Assembly: GCF_004791025.1 (NCBI RefSeq)
Contig: NZ_SRUO01000013.1
Location: 62,001-126,000 of the forward strand
Length of the DNA: 64,000 nt
From: Mesorhizobium sp. M4B.F.Ca.ET.203.01.1.1
GTDB lineage: Bacteria; Pseudomonadota; Alphaproteobacteria; Rhizobiales; Rhizobiaceae
Reading direction: 5' to 3'
How positions within the stretch are numbered: the first letter of the stretch is position 1; every line of letters begins with the position of its first letter. The notes under the pieces are model-generated. The model was not told the origin of the DNA. It saw nothing but the letters and a program-made list of their open reading frames with translations, and ran no database searches. Shown in pieces: positions 43,345 to 52,395 of this stretch. A program made the translations under genes and the position numbers.

Positions 43345-44172
43345 ATGGCTCGCCTGACCACTTCATTGTTCTATGACAATTTGCGACTGGTCGATGCGGA
43401 CAGGCTCCGCAGATTGGTCAGGATGGGTGCCTATGAAGGGCACACGGGCGGGCTTGCGCGCGGCAAGCTCCAGGCCAATGTCGTGATCGTGCCTCGCAGC
43501 TTTGCCGGCGATTTCCACCAGTTCTGCGTCCGCAACCCAAAACCCTGTCCATTGGTGGGCGTCAGCCGTGTCGGCAGCCCATTGCTCCCGACCCTGGGTG
43601 ATATCGACATCCGCACCGACGCGCCCCAGTACAACATCTATTGCTTCGGGGAAGTGATCCATCAGACCACGGACATCATCGACCTGTGGCGCGAAGACTT
43701 CGCCGTGTTCGCGCTGGGCAGTTCGCTGACGGTCGAAGCCGCCCTTGTCGCCAAGGGCATCAAGCTCCGCAGCATCGGCTACGGCAACGCCTTGCCCAAA
43801 TTCCGAACCAGGATCGAGACCCGCGGCGTCGGACCGTTTGGTGGCGAGATGGTCGTCTCCATGCGGCCGATAAGACAGTGCGACGTCGACAAGGTTCGCG
43901 CCCTTACCGCACGTTTTCCGCACGCCCATGGCTCTCCCATCCATGTCGGAGAGCCCGCCATCATTGGGATAGAGGACTTGATGGCTCCCGACTGGGGCGA
44001 TGCGGTCGAGATCATGGACGGGGAGGTCCCTGTATTTTGGGGCAGCAGCCTGACCGCCCAGGATGCTCTTGCTCGTGCCGAATTGGCGATCTCGATCACG
44101 GTATCGCCGGGACACATGCTGATCACCGATGTGGATGCACGAGCGGGTGCGGGTGCATTCAAGGTCTACTAG
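43345..44172 (+). CDS. DUF1445-family putative hydro-lyase
   Basis: A 275-aa protein of the DUF1445 (putative hydro-lyase, D-glutamate cyclase-related) family: GGLARGKLQANVVIVPRSFA, CVRNPKPCPLVGVSRVGSP, DIDIRTDAPQYNIYCFGE, FALGSSLTVEAALVAKGI and ITDVDARAGAGAFKVY. Members act on amino-acid-derived acids, but few are characterised. A GTG at 43324 would add seven codons. The next two genes are a DapA-family enzyme and a proline-racemase-family enzyme, which suggests catabolism of a proline- or glutamate-like compound. Confidence 0.85.
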   Translation: MARLTTSLFYDNLRLVDADRLRRLVRMGAYEGHTGGLARGKLQANVVIVPRSFAGDFHQFCVRNPKPCPLVGVSRVGSPLLPTLGDIDIRTDAPQYNIYCFGEVIHQTTDIIDLWREDFAVFALGSSLTVEAALVAKGIKLRSIGYGNALPKFRTRIETRGVGPFGGEMVVSMRPIRQCDVDKVRALTARFPHAHGSPIHVGEPAIIGIEDLMAPDWGDAVEIMDGEVPVFWGSSLTAQDALARAELAISITVSPGHMLITDVDARAGAGAFKVY

Positions 44173-44339
44173 CCTGGCCGCGCAGGAAAACGATTGCTTC
44201 CTGACGATCGGCCACTGCTCGCCATGATTGCGGCTCGAATTGGTAATGGCAATTCGAGCCGCGGACACCGCGCCGCCGCCAGCATAGATGAAAGGCCCCC
44301 TGCCTTCGGCTTATGGCGCGGAGATGATCTCGACCGGTC

Positions 44340-45302
44340 TCAGGCCGCATATCTCGCGATCACGCCGGGCTGCCTCGACCACTGGGCATACCAGCTGTCG
44401 AACAGCTTGAGCTGCGCTTCGACATAGCCGCGCTGGCTGTCGGTCAGGGCATCCGTCTCGTTGAAGTGCAGCCGGTACTCGGGATCCCCTTTCAGCACCA
44501 TCATGTGCTTGAAATAAAGCACCAGGTCCGGACCCTCGTCGAAGGAGGAGAGAACGGCGAGCGCGGCTTCGAGCTCCTGCGCGCGCTGGCGGGCCTCGAC
44601 GTCACCCTTGGCGGCCGCCTGGCTCAGTCCGACGAGATGCAGAACCTCCTTCGGCAAGACATTGCCGATGCCGGTGATGGCGCCGGACGCGCCGCAATTG
44701 ACGAAGCCGTGGAAGACGGCGGTGTCGACGCCGATCATCAGCGCAACCTCATCGTCGCGGCTGGTGATGTTTTCGGCCGCATAGCGCAGATCCTGCGGGC
44801 CGCCGAACTCCTTGAAGCCGACAAGGTTCGGATGCTCGGCGCGCAGCGCGAAGAACAGGTCGGCGCGCGTGGCAAAGCCGTAATAGGGGCTGTTGTAGAT
44901 GACCGCGGGCAGATCCGGCGCCCCGGCGAGGATCGCCTTGAAGTGGTGGCGCTGCGCCGTCACCGACGGTCCGCGCGACAAGACGCGCGGGATCACCATC
45001 AAGCCCCTCGCTCCGACCTTCTGGGCGTGGGCGGCGTGGGCCACGGCCTTGGCGGTGTTGACCGCGCCGGTTCCAACGATCACCGGCACGCCGGCCTTCA
45101 CCAGGCGCTCGACGCCTTCCATGCGCTGCTCGTCGGTCAGGAGCGGCCAATCGCCCATCGAGCCGCAATAGACCACGGCAGACATTCCGGCCGCGATCAA
45201 GTCCCGCCCCTTGCGCACCAGCGCCTCGAAGTCGGGCTGGCGGTCCTCCGTGCAGGGTGTCATCAAGGCCGGCATGCAGCCGGAAAAGATATTGGCGCCC
45301 AT
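44340..45302 (-). CDS. Dihydrodipicolinate synthase (DapA)-family lyase/aldolase
   Basis: A 320-aa class I aldolase-family enzyme with the family layout: a GxxGE-like position replaced by YCGSMGDW, the catalytic Tyr in VIYNSPYYG, and the Schiff-base Lys in LVGFKEFGG. The start at 45302 begins the family domain (MGANIFSGCMPALMTPCTED). It is divergent from the proline-racemase-like gene, with 95 bases between. In hydroxyproline degradation a DapA-family enzyme acts as a deaminase, which makes a hydroxyproline-like pathway a reasonable guess. Confidence 0.87.
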   Translation of the reverse strand: MGANIFSGCMPALMTPCTEDRQPDFEALVRKGRDLIAAGMSAVVYCGSMGDWPLLTDEQRMEGVERLVKAGVPVIVGTGAVNTAKAVAHAAHAQKVGARGLMVIPRVLSRGPSVTAQRHHFKAILAGAPDLPAVIYNSPYYGFATRADLFFALRAEHPNLVGFKEFGGPQDLRYAAENITSRDDEVALMIGVDTAVFHGFVNCGASGAITGIGNVLPKEVLHLVGLSQAAAKGDVEARQRAQELEAALAVLSSFDEGPDLVLYFKHMMVLKGDPEYRLHFNETDALTDSQRGYVEAQLKLFDSWYAQWSRQPGVIARYAA

Positions 45303-45397
45303 TGGGATTCTCCTTGAGGCTGGCTGGCAGATTGACCAGTTTGTCCCGGAGCGGCACTGCTTGCCAAGCAAATAGTGGCGGAGGCCAGGGAGAAACA

Positions 45398-46438
45398 ATG
45401 CGCACCAAAACAAGCATTCGTGTCGTCGGCTGCCATGCCGAAGGTGAAGTCGGCGACGTCATCGTCGGCGGCGTGCTGCCGCCGGCGGGCCGCACGATGA
45501 TGGAAAAGATGGTCACGATGGAACGCGATCACGACCACATCCGCCGGATGCTGATCTGCGAGCCGCGCGGCAGCGTCGCGCGCCACGTCAACCTCCTGGT
45601 TCCATCGACGCGCGATGATTGCGCCGCCGGCGCCATCATCATGGAGCCGACGGAATACCCGCCGATGTCTGGCTCCAACACGATCTGCGTCGCCACGGTG
45701 CTGCTCGAGACCGGCATGGTGCCGATGCAGGAGCCTGAGACGCGCTTCAAGCTCGACATGCCGGGTGGCGTCATCGAAGTGCGCGCCGAATGCCGCGACG
45801 GCAAATGCGTCTCGATCACCTTGCGCAACGCGCCCGCCTTCGCCGAACGTCTCGATGCCAGCATCGAGGTCGAGGGGCTCGGCACGCTCACCGTCGACAT
45901 CGCCTATGGCGGCATGTTCTACGCCATCGTCGATGCCATGGCGCTCGGCTTCTCGGTCGCTCCCGACGAGGCCCGCGAACTGGCGGTGGCCGGCGAGAAG
46001 ATCAGGCACGCCGCGCGCGAGCAGCTCGATGTCGTGCATCCGGAGTTCGAACATGTACGCGGTGTCTCGATCGTGCAGTTCGCCATGCCGTTCCAGGGTC
46101 CGGGCAACGTCACCCGCAACACCTGCATCGTCTCGCCGGGACGCTCCGACCGCAGCCCAACAGGGACGGGCACGTCGGCCCGCATGGCGGTCCTGCAAGC
46201 GAGGGGCCTGATGCAGGTAGGCGAGGTGCTGATCCATGAATCGATCATCGGCTCCCGCTTCACCGGCAGGATCGTGGAGCTGACGGAAATCGGCGGTCGC
46301 AAGGCGATCGTTCCGGAGATCACCGGCCGGGCCTGGATCACCGGCGAGCATGTCTATTATCTCGATCCGACGGATCCATACCCCCAAGGCTATGTGCTGT
46401 CCGACACCTGGGGCACCTCGACTTCCGTGAAGCAGTAG
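45398..46438 (+). CDS. Proline racemase/hydroxyproline epimerase-family protein with Ser/Thr at both catalytic positions
   Basis: A 346-aa proline-racemase-superfamily protein (VVGCHAEGEVGDVIVGGVLP, PPMSGSNTICVATVLLETG, GRSDRSPTGTGTSARMAVL). Racemases and epimerases of this family use two cysteines; trans-3-hydroxyproline dehydratases use Cys and Thr. Here the first position is Ser91 (MSGSN in place of MCGHG) and the second is Thr255 (SPTGTG in place of SPCGTG), so neither thiol is present. The sequence is otherwise well conserved. The activity may be a dehydratase-like or different reaction. The ATG at 45398 follows AGGGAG. Confidence 0.88.
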   Translation: MRTKTSIRVVGCHAEGEVGDVIVGGVLPPAGRTMMEKMVTMERDHDHIRRMLICEPRGSVARHVNLLVPSTRDDCAAGAIIMEPTEYPPMSGSNTICVATVLLETGMVPMQEPETRFKLDMPGGVIEVRAECRDGKCVSITLRNAPAFAERLDASIEVEGLGTLTVDIAYGGMFYAIVDAMALGFSVAPDEARELAVAGEKIRHAAREQLDVVHPEFEHVRGVSIVQFAMPFQGPGNVTRNTCIVSPGRSDRSPTGTGTSARMAVLQARGLMQVGEVLIHESIIGSRFTGRIVELTEIGGRKAIVPEITGRAWITGEHVYYLDPTDPYPQGYVLSDTWGTSTSVKQ

Positions 46439-46497
46439 AGCCCAACGTCAGGGCGAAGCTCGGGACGGAAAAGCGTTACACATTTCCTGGAATTGCC

Positions 46498-48117
46498 CTA
46501 AGCGCCCGCCTGCTCAAGGATTGGCGACCTGGCATTGCTTGGCTCGAGCCTGATGTAGCAGGGGTTTGCTTCCTCCTTCAGCTTCTGCAACTGCACACGA
46601 GCCTTGGCGCGCAGCACGGGGTCGACGGGTTTGTCGGCCTTGTCCTGCACCGCGCTCAGGACCTTCGCGGCCTCGTCCATCTGCCGCAATTGCGCCAGGC
46701 TGCGGCCGAGGCCGTATTGCGCCCCGGGAAGGTCCGGATTGAGCTCCAGCACCTTGCGGAAGGCGTCCGCGGCCTCCGCGTGGCGACTTAGCGCCTGGTA
46801 CTCGATGGCGAGCCTCGACCACGCCTTGAGCGACTGAGGGGCGATCTCGACCAGCGTGGCGAAGGTATCGGCAGCCGACCAGTGGTCGCCCTTGGCCGCC
46901 AGCAATTGTCCCAAACCGTACAGGGTGCGGGAATGGCGGGGATTGACCTCGAGAATCTGGCGATAGCCGTTCTCGGCATTGGTCAGATTGCCCGCCTCAT
47001 GGAACTTGGTCGCCTGCTCGAGCACGCTGCCGACGGATCTCGGGTCAAGCCGGTCACCGAGATTGCGACCGGTCCTGGTCTTGACCAGGACACAATGGAT
47101 GGCGGTTTCCTCGACGCCGTAGGAGTATTTGTAGGCCTCGTTGCCGCGCAGGAAGTCGTAACTGCGGAAGCCCTGTTCGATAGCACGGCGAATGCAATAG
47201 CCATGCAGCACAAGCCCCGACGGAATGTCGTTGGCGGTCTCGTCGCGCCCGGCGAGATGGAAGAGCATCGCCTTTTTGACCGGATCGACCAGGAACGCCA
47301 GGCCGCCGAGCGGCTTGTCTGCCTGCCACAGGATCGGCAGGAAAAGCGTGCCGCTCTCGAAGGCGTCCTTGAACAATATCCGATTGGACCGCATCAGGCC
47401 CGGGATCAGGTTGCCTTTGCGCGGCGCCCATTTGATGCGCCACATTTCGAGGATGATGCCGATGTCGCGGTCGATCGTCGAGGCGTCGGCGTGGGTGATG
47501 CGAAACTCGTCGGAACTGTCCAGCTTGCGCAGGAAGCGTCTGATCTTCTGTCTGGTGTTCGAACTCGTGTTCTGCTCGAGATAGCTGTCCCAATTTCCCG
47601 GCAGGGCAACGGCCGGGCAGATGCAATTGTCGACATTGTCGGTCTTGTTGACGCGCTGCATCCTTTGGGCGGTGAGCCGCTTGTCGACGAGATTGTCGAG
47701 CAGCAGGCGCCGCCTCTTGTCGGACATGCGCAGATTCTCGAGATGCAGCTTGGCCCAGTTCATCTTCAGCAGATGGCCGGCAAGCGCCGGGATGGCGCGT
47801 TCGGCAAAGCCCGGCGCGCAAACGATGCCGGCATAGTCGGCCGCGTAGTTGCCGGCCATATTGATTTCGTTGTGGCAGAAGCCGGTCTTCTTGTTCAGCC
47901 TGGTGCGTAGCCGCAAAGGCAGCAGCGCGACATACGGAGTCCCTGGTCCCGGCCGGGCCGCCAGCACCGACCAGCCGCCCTCATAGCGGCGGACATAGGA
48001 AGACAGGAATGTACAGGAGAGGAAGAACTGGGCTTCGGGATCCTTTTCGTAAAGGTCGTCCCAGTTCTGCTTGAGCCCGTTCAAGGCCTCCCTTGTCGTA
48101 ATGACATCGATCTGCAT
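46498..48117 (-). CDS. BioF2/CelD-like acyltransferase fused to TPR repeats
   Basis: A 539-aa protein. Residues about 1-345 form a FemAB/BioF2-like GNAT acyltransferase (DDLYEKDPEAQFFLSCTFLS, NTRQKIRRFLRKLDSSDEFR, FHLAGRDETANDIPSGLVLH, RSYDFLRGNEAYKYSYG). The domain occurs near polysaccharide genes and acylates or modifies surface polymers. Residues about 370-520 are TPR repeats (AENGYRQILEVNPRHSRTLY, ADAFRKVLELNPDLPGAQYG). It lies 33 bases downstream of the HlyD gene on the same strand. A paralogue of the same architecture lies at 58356-59978. Confidence 0.85.
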   Translation of the reverse strand: MQIDVITTREALNGLKQNWDDLYEKDPEAQFFLSCTFLSSYVRRYEGGWSVLAARPGPGTPYVALLPLRLRTRLNKKTGFCHNEINMAGNYAADYAGIVCAPGFAERAIPALAGHLLKMNWAKLHLENLRMSDKRRRLLLDNLVDKRLTAQRMQRVNKTDNVDNCICPAVALPGNWDSYLEQNTSSNTRQKIRRFLRKLDSSDEFRITHADASTIDRDIGIILEMWRIKWAPRKGNLIPGLMRSNRILFKDAFESGTLFLPILWQADKPLGGLAFLVDPVKKAMLFHLAGRDETANDIPSGLVLHGYCIRRAIEQGFRSYDFLRGNEAYKYSYGVEETAIHCVLVKTRTGRNLGDRLDPRSVGSVLEQATKFHEAGNLTNAENGYRQILEVNPRHSRTLYGLGQLLAAKGDHWSAADTFATLVEIAPQSLKAWSRLAIEYQALSRHAEAADAFRKVLELNPDLPGAQYGLGRSLAQLRQMDEAAKVLSAVQDKADKPVDPVLRAKARVQLQKLKEEANPCYIRLEPSNARSPILEQAGA

Positions 48118-48150
48118 GGTGCCCCCGAATAATTCCTCTTTCCTTGTTGC

Positions 48151-49491
48151 TCACTGTTCCATGAAGGCTCTCGCCATGCTGTCGGCGATCGGCTTCGTCA
48201 GATAGCTGAAGAACGTCCTCGACTGGGTTTGCACGAGGATCTCGGCCGGCATTCCGGGCGTCGGCTGAAAGCCGTGCACCCTCGCCAGTTCGCTTGCCGG
48301 CAAGCGCACGCGCGCCAGATAGACTTCCTTGGGCGTGGGGCCGCTCATCTCCGGCAATGCGTCGGCCGAGACATAGTAGACCTCACCCTCCAGGACAGGC
48401 GTGGTGCGCCGGTTGAGCGCGATCAGCCGTATCGAAGCCTTCTGCCCGACCTTGACGTTGTCGATGTCGGTGCGCGGCACCTGCGCCTCGATGACCAGGG
48501 GCACATCGGAGGGGAGGATCTCGAGGATGGCCTTGCCGCTCTCAATGACACCGCCGGCGGTATGGTAGTACATGCGAATGATCGTGCCGGGCACGGGGGC
48601 ATTGATGGTGACGCGGCGAAGCACATTCTCGGCCTCCCGCGACTGCTCGCGCACCGCGTCCAGTTCGGCCTCCAGGCTCTGCAACTCCTGAAGCGCGGCC
48701 TGGCGATAGGCATCCTTCGTCTGGGTTATCTGCTGCTCGAACCTGACGATCTGTTCGCGGTTCTCGGAGACTTCCGCCACCATCTTGCCGATCTGTCCGT
48801 CGGCATCGGCCATCGCCCGCTGGATCGCCTTGACCTCGGTTCCGCGGATCAGGCCCTGGTCGAGTAGCTTTTGCTTGCCGAGGTATTCCTCCTTGAGGAA
48901 TTGCAATTGCCGCCGGACCGACGAGATCTGCTCGTCGATGCCTTCGTTGCGGAATTCCATCGCCTTCTTGTTCTGGTCGAACAGCGCTATCTCGCTGTCG
49001 CGCTTGCGTTCCGCAGCCTCGAAGTTGAGTTGCTGGCTCTCCATGATCGGCGTGATTTCCGGGTCGTAGCGGTTGTCGAGGACGATCGCCGGGAACTGGA
49101 TGCTGGGGCTGCCCTGCACCTCGGCGTTCAACCGCGCCGAGATTGCCTCGAGCCGGGCCTTGCGCAGGAACAATTGCCGCTCGTTGGTCTGGGCGGCGGT
49201 TTCATCAAGCTTGATCAGCGGCTGGTCGAGGCTGACATGGTCGCCCTCGCTGACCAGGATTTCCTTGATGATGCCGCCCTCGAGATGCTGGACGATCTTG
49301 TTTTGCCCGGTGGCGACGAAACTGCCCTGGGCGATGATGGCGGACGCCAGCGGCGCCGTGGACGCCCAGGTGCCGAAGCCGCCGAAGGCCACGGTGATCA
49401 GCAGCAAGCCGACCGCCGTCTGCTTCCAGATCGAGCGCGGCACCTCGGAGTACCATTCTATGTCGTGAACTTTCGCGATGTCGGTCGTCAT
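48151..49491 (-). CDS. T1SS membrane fusion protein (HlyD/PrtE family)
   Basis: A 446-aa adaptor: a short cytoplasmic tail, one membrane helix (VGLLLITVAFGGFGTWASTA), a lipoyl-like hairpin entry (NKIVQHLEGGIIKEILVSEG), a long coiled coil (about 90-290), and the second lipoyl half (VPGTIIRMYYHTAGGVIESG) with beta-barrel. It links the inner-membrane exporter to an outer-membrane TolC-type channel, which is not in this window. It starts 12 bases after the ABC gene. Confidence 0.95.
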   Translation of the reverse strand: MTTDIAKVHDIEWYSEVPRSIWKQTAVGLLLITVAFGGFGTWASTAPLASAIIAQGSFVATGQNKIVQHLEGGIIKEILVSEGDHVSLDQPLIKLDETAAQTNERQLFLRKARLEAISARLNAEVQGSPSIQFPAIVLDNRYDPEITPIMESQQLNFEAAERKRDSEIALFDQNKKAMEFRNEGIDEQISSVRRQLQFLKEEYLGKQKLLDQGLIRGTEVKAIQRAMADADGQIGKMVAEVSENREQIVRFEQQITQTKDAYRQAALQELQSLEAELDAVREQSREAENVLRRVTINAPVPGTIIRMYYHTAGGVIESGKAILEILPSDVPLVIEAQVPRTDIDNVKVGQKASIRLIALNRRTTPVLEGEVYYVSADALPEMSGPTPKEVYLARVRLPASELARVHGFQPTPGMPAEILVQTQSRTFFSYLTKPIADSMARAFMEQ

Positions 49492-49503
49492 ATGATTGCC
49501 CGC

Positions 49504-52374
49504 CTACTGGATCTGGCCAAACGCCCCGCCTTCGATGCTGAGCCCGCGCGACGCCAATGCCTGCAGGACATCCTGGCGCATGCCGAACAGGGCGACGGTG
49601 CCGTTGACGAGCAGGAGTATCTTGTCGACGCTCTTCAGCAGGGATGGCCGCTGGGTGATGGTGATAACCGTGATCTTGTGCTCCTTGGCGTGCTGGAGAG
49701 CTCGTTCCAGCGCCGCGTCACCCGCCGAGTCCAGGTTCGAGTTCGGCTCGTCGAGCACGACCAGGCGGGGATTGCCGAAGAAGGCTCTGGCAAGGGCGAC
49801 GCGCTGCTTCTGGCCGCCGGAAAGCGGCGCGCCGTCGGCGGCGACGAAGGTCTCGTAGCCGTGCGGCAAGGTGGAGATCATCTCATGGACGTCGGCAAGC
49901 GCGGCGGCCTGATAGATCTCGGCGTCCGTTGCGTCGTCGCGCATGCGGGCGATGTTGGCCTTGATCGAAGCGGGAAACAGCTGAACATCCTGCGGCAGAT
50001 AGCCGATGTTCTCGCCGAACTGGCGCGGATCCCAGTTGCGCAGATCCATGAGGTCCAGCCGGACGTTGCCCGATGTCGGCAGGATGGAGCCGACAAGCAT
50101 CTTGCCCAGGGTCGTTTTGCCGGCGCCCGAATTTCCGATGATCGCAAGCGAGTCGCCCGGCGACAGCGCGAAGGAAATGCCGTTCAGTACCACCCGCTTG
50201 GTTCCCTGCGGCACGAAGAGAAGGCGTTCGACGTCGAGACGGCCTTCGGGACGTGGCAGGTTCAGCCGTTCGAAATTGAGCGGCGACGACTGCAGGAGCG
50301 ATGCGATCCGGCCGTAGGCGGCGCGCGCATGCACGACCTGGTTCCAGCCCTCGATGGCGCCTTCGATCGGGCCCAGGGCACGACCGGCGATGATCGAGGC
50401 GGCGATGACCATGCCGCCGGTGAGATGGCCCTCGATCGACAGATGAGCGCCCCAGCCGAGCATCGTCACCTGGGTCAGGAGGCGCACCGCCTTCGACAGC
50501 GAGGCAAAGACGATGTTGCGGTCCTGCGCGATCACCTGGGCGCGAAGGGAGTTGGCCGTGTCCTTGCCCCAGATCTTCACTGCCTCCGGAATCATCGCCA
50601 TCGCATTGATGATCTGAGAGTTGCGCGACATGGAATCGAGATGGATGTTGGCCTTGCTCTGATGCGCGTTGGCTTCGCCGAAAGCGGCGGCCGTCGCGCG
50701 CTGGTTGAGCATCGTGATCATGAGCAGCATCAGTGCCGAGGCCGCGACGATGAACCCCTGATGCGGATGGATCAGGAACACCGCCAGCATCATGAAGGGA
50801 GCCATGGGCGCATCGAGGAACGACAGCAGGGTGCCGGATGTCAGGAAGGTTCTCAGCTGCTGCAGGTCGCCCAGGACCTGATATTCCTTGCCGTTGCTGT
50901 TGAGGGAGGCCCTGGCCGCGGCGCTGAGGATCGGCGCGCCCAGTTGGGCCGCGACCTCGACCGCCGTGCGCATCAGGATGAAGCGGCGAAGCGCGTCGAA
51001 CATCGCCTGCAGCACGACGGCACCGACAATCACCACCGTCAGCATGACCAGCGTGTCGGCCGAGCGGCTGGTCAGGACGCGATCCGAAATCTGGAACAGG
51101 TAGATCGGGATCGCCAGGACCAGCATGTTGCAGGCAACGGTGAACATCATCACGATCGCCAGGTTTTTCCTGACCGCACTCAAACCGGCCTTGAGGGAGG
51201 CGCCGAAATCAACCGGTCCGAGGCGTTTGTGGAAGGCGCCGCTGCCGCCGCCACCGCCGCCCCGCCGGCCATTGTCGTCGCCGCGCGGGGGATCGCCGCC
51301 ATCGGAGGTGCGCTCCCTTGCCACGATCGGACCAGTGTCGCCATCTATGGTGATCATGCCTGGCGACTTGGGCACATCCTTCATTTCGGATTTCGATGGT
51401 TTTTCGGGCGTTTCCGGCACCGCTTTGGCGTGGGGGGCGGCCGTGCCTTGCGGCGCGGGTTGCGGCCTTGCAGCCGCCGGCGGCACTGTGGCGCCTTGCT
51501 TCTCGATCGGCGACGCGGCCTTGGGCTCGGGTCCACGCTGGGGCGGGGGCTCCGGCCTTGCCGCCGCTGGTGCGGCCGTTGCGCCGTTACTCTCGCTCGT
51601 CGATGCCGGCCTCGGCTCCTGCACCGGCTGTGCGGATCCGGGTCTTTGCGCCGCCGGTGTCGGCTCGGGAGCGCGGGCCGGCGCGGAAGCAACGGCTGGA
51701 GCGCCGGCAGCGGCGTTCCGGCTCGAATGCCGCTCCTCAACCGGTCTGGCCGGTTGAGCGGAGGGTGCGGGGTTCGACCTGTCGGCCGCCGGCGCCGCCT
51801 TTGCGGCCGGCGCGGTTGGCGGCAACCCGTCTGAGCGGGTTGCCGGCTGCTGAACTGGATTTGGCCTTGGCTCAGGCCGCTTCTCCTGCATGGACAGGAC
51901 GGATTTGACGGGGTCAGCCACCGGAGTCTTCGGTGCAGTAGCCTGCGGGCTCAAGGCCGGGGGCGCCATTCCCGCTTGCCCGGGCTGGCCGCCGCCCGCC
52001 GCCAGAACAGGCACGACGGAAGGCGCGGATACCGGTGCCGCTGGCCTGACCTGGGAGGCGGGGGCGGGGGGCGTCGCCTGTTCCCTTGTCGGCACGGCTC
52101 TTGGGCGGGCGGTCTCGACCGTCTGGCTGCCGGGCTGGGCTGGGGCCCGATCCTTCGTGCCCGCATGGGCCACGACGTTGTGCAGTTCGCCGACGACCGT
52201 GTCGATGGCCTCGATGGTGCGGTCTATGGCCCGCTCATGCTGCAGCAACGCGCTCGAAAGCGTCTTGCGGGGCATCTCGGAACCTGTTTTCGGCGATGCC
52301 TGCTCGTCCTCATGCAGGGTTGCCTCAAGGTCCTCGGCAAACGTCTCCCAGGACAGGTCGCGATCGTCGGTCAT
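49504..52374 (-). CDS. T1SS ABC transporter (PrtD family) with long Pro/Ala-rich N-terminal extension
   Basis: A 956-aa exporter, against about 570 for typical PrtD proteins. The C-terminal 580 residues are a normal membrane domain plus ATPase (Walker A GNSGAGKTT, signature LSGGQKQRVALARA, Walker B LVVLDEPNSNLD). The first 370 residues are extra: a short folded start (DLSWETFAEDLEATLHEDEQ, LLQHERAIDRTIEAIDTVVG) and then about 250 Pro/Ala/Gln-rich residues. The start is well placed, 21 bases after the 681-aa gene. The extension may bind the substrates, in the way some T1SS ATPases carry N-terminal recognition domains; that is inference. Confidence 0.93.
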   Translation of the reverse strand: MTDDRDLSWETFAEDLEATLHEDEQASPKTGSEMPRKTLSSALLQHERAIDRTIEAIDTVVGELHNVVAHAGTKDRAPAQPGSQTVETARPRAVPTREQATPPAPASQVRPAAPVSAPSVVPVLAAGGGQPGQAGMAPPALSPQATAPKTPVADPVKSVLSMQEKRPEPRPNPVQQPATRSDGLPPTAPAAKAAPAADRSNPAPSAQPARPVEERHSSRNAAAGAPAVASAPARAPEPTPAAQRPGSAQPVQEPRPASTSESNGATAAPAAARPEPPPQRGPEPKAASPIEKQGATVPPAAARPQPAPQGTAAPHAKAVPETPEKPSKSEMKDVPKSPGMITIDGDTGPIVARERTSDGGDPPRGDDNGRRGGGGGGSGAFHKRLGPVDFGASLKAGLSAVRKNLAIVMMFTVACNMLVLAIPIYLFQISDRVLTSRSADTLVMLTVVIVGAVVLQAMFDALRRFILMRTAVEVAAQLGAPILSAAARASLNSNGKEYQVLGDLQQLRTFLTSGTLLSFLDAPMAPFMMLAVFLIHPHQGFIVAASALMLLMITMLNQRATAAAFGEANAHQSKANIHLDSMSRNSQIINAMAMIPEAVKIWGKDTANSLRAQVIAQDRNIVFASLSKAVRLLTQVTMLGWGAHLSIEGHLTGGMVIAASIIAGRALGPIEGAIEGWNQVVHARAAYGRIASLLQSSPLNFERLNLPRPEGRLDVERLLFVPQGTKRVVLNGISFALSPGDSLAIIGNSGAGKTTLGKMLVGSILPTSGNVRLDLMDLRNWDPRQFGENIGYLPQDVQLFPASIKANIARMRDDATDAEIYQAAALADVHEMISTLPHGYETFVAADGAPLSGGQKQRVALARAFFGNPRLVVLDEPNSNLDSAGDAALERALQHAKEHKITVITITQRPSLLKSVDKILLLVNGTVALFGMRQDVLQALASRGLSIEGGAFGQIQ

Positions 52375-52395
52375 AATTTGCCCCCGGATCCCGGA

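Noticed and set aside
48871..51834. A 987-codon open frame on the plus strand opposite the HlyD and ABC genes
   Set aside because: It is the antisense shadow of GC-rich genes: composition is Arg/Asp/His-rich and no domain is recognisable, whereas the minus strand encodes clear T1SS proteins.
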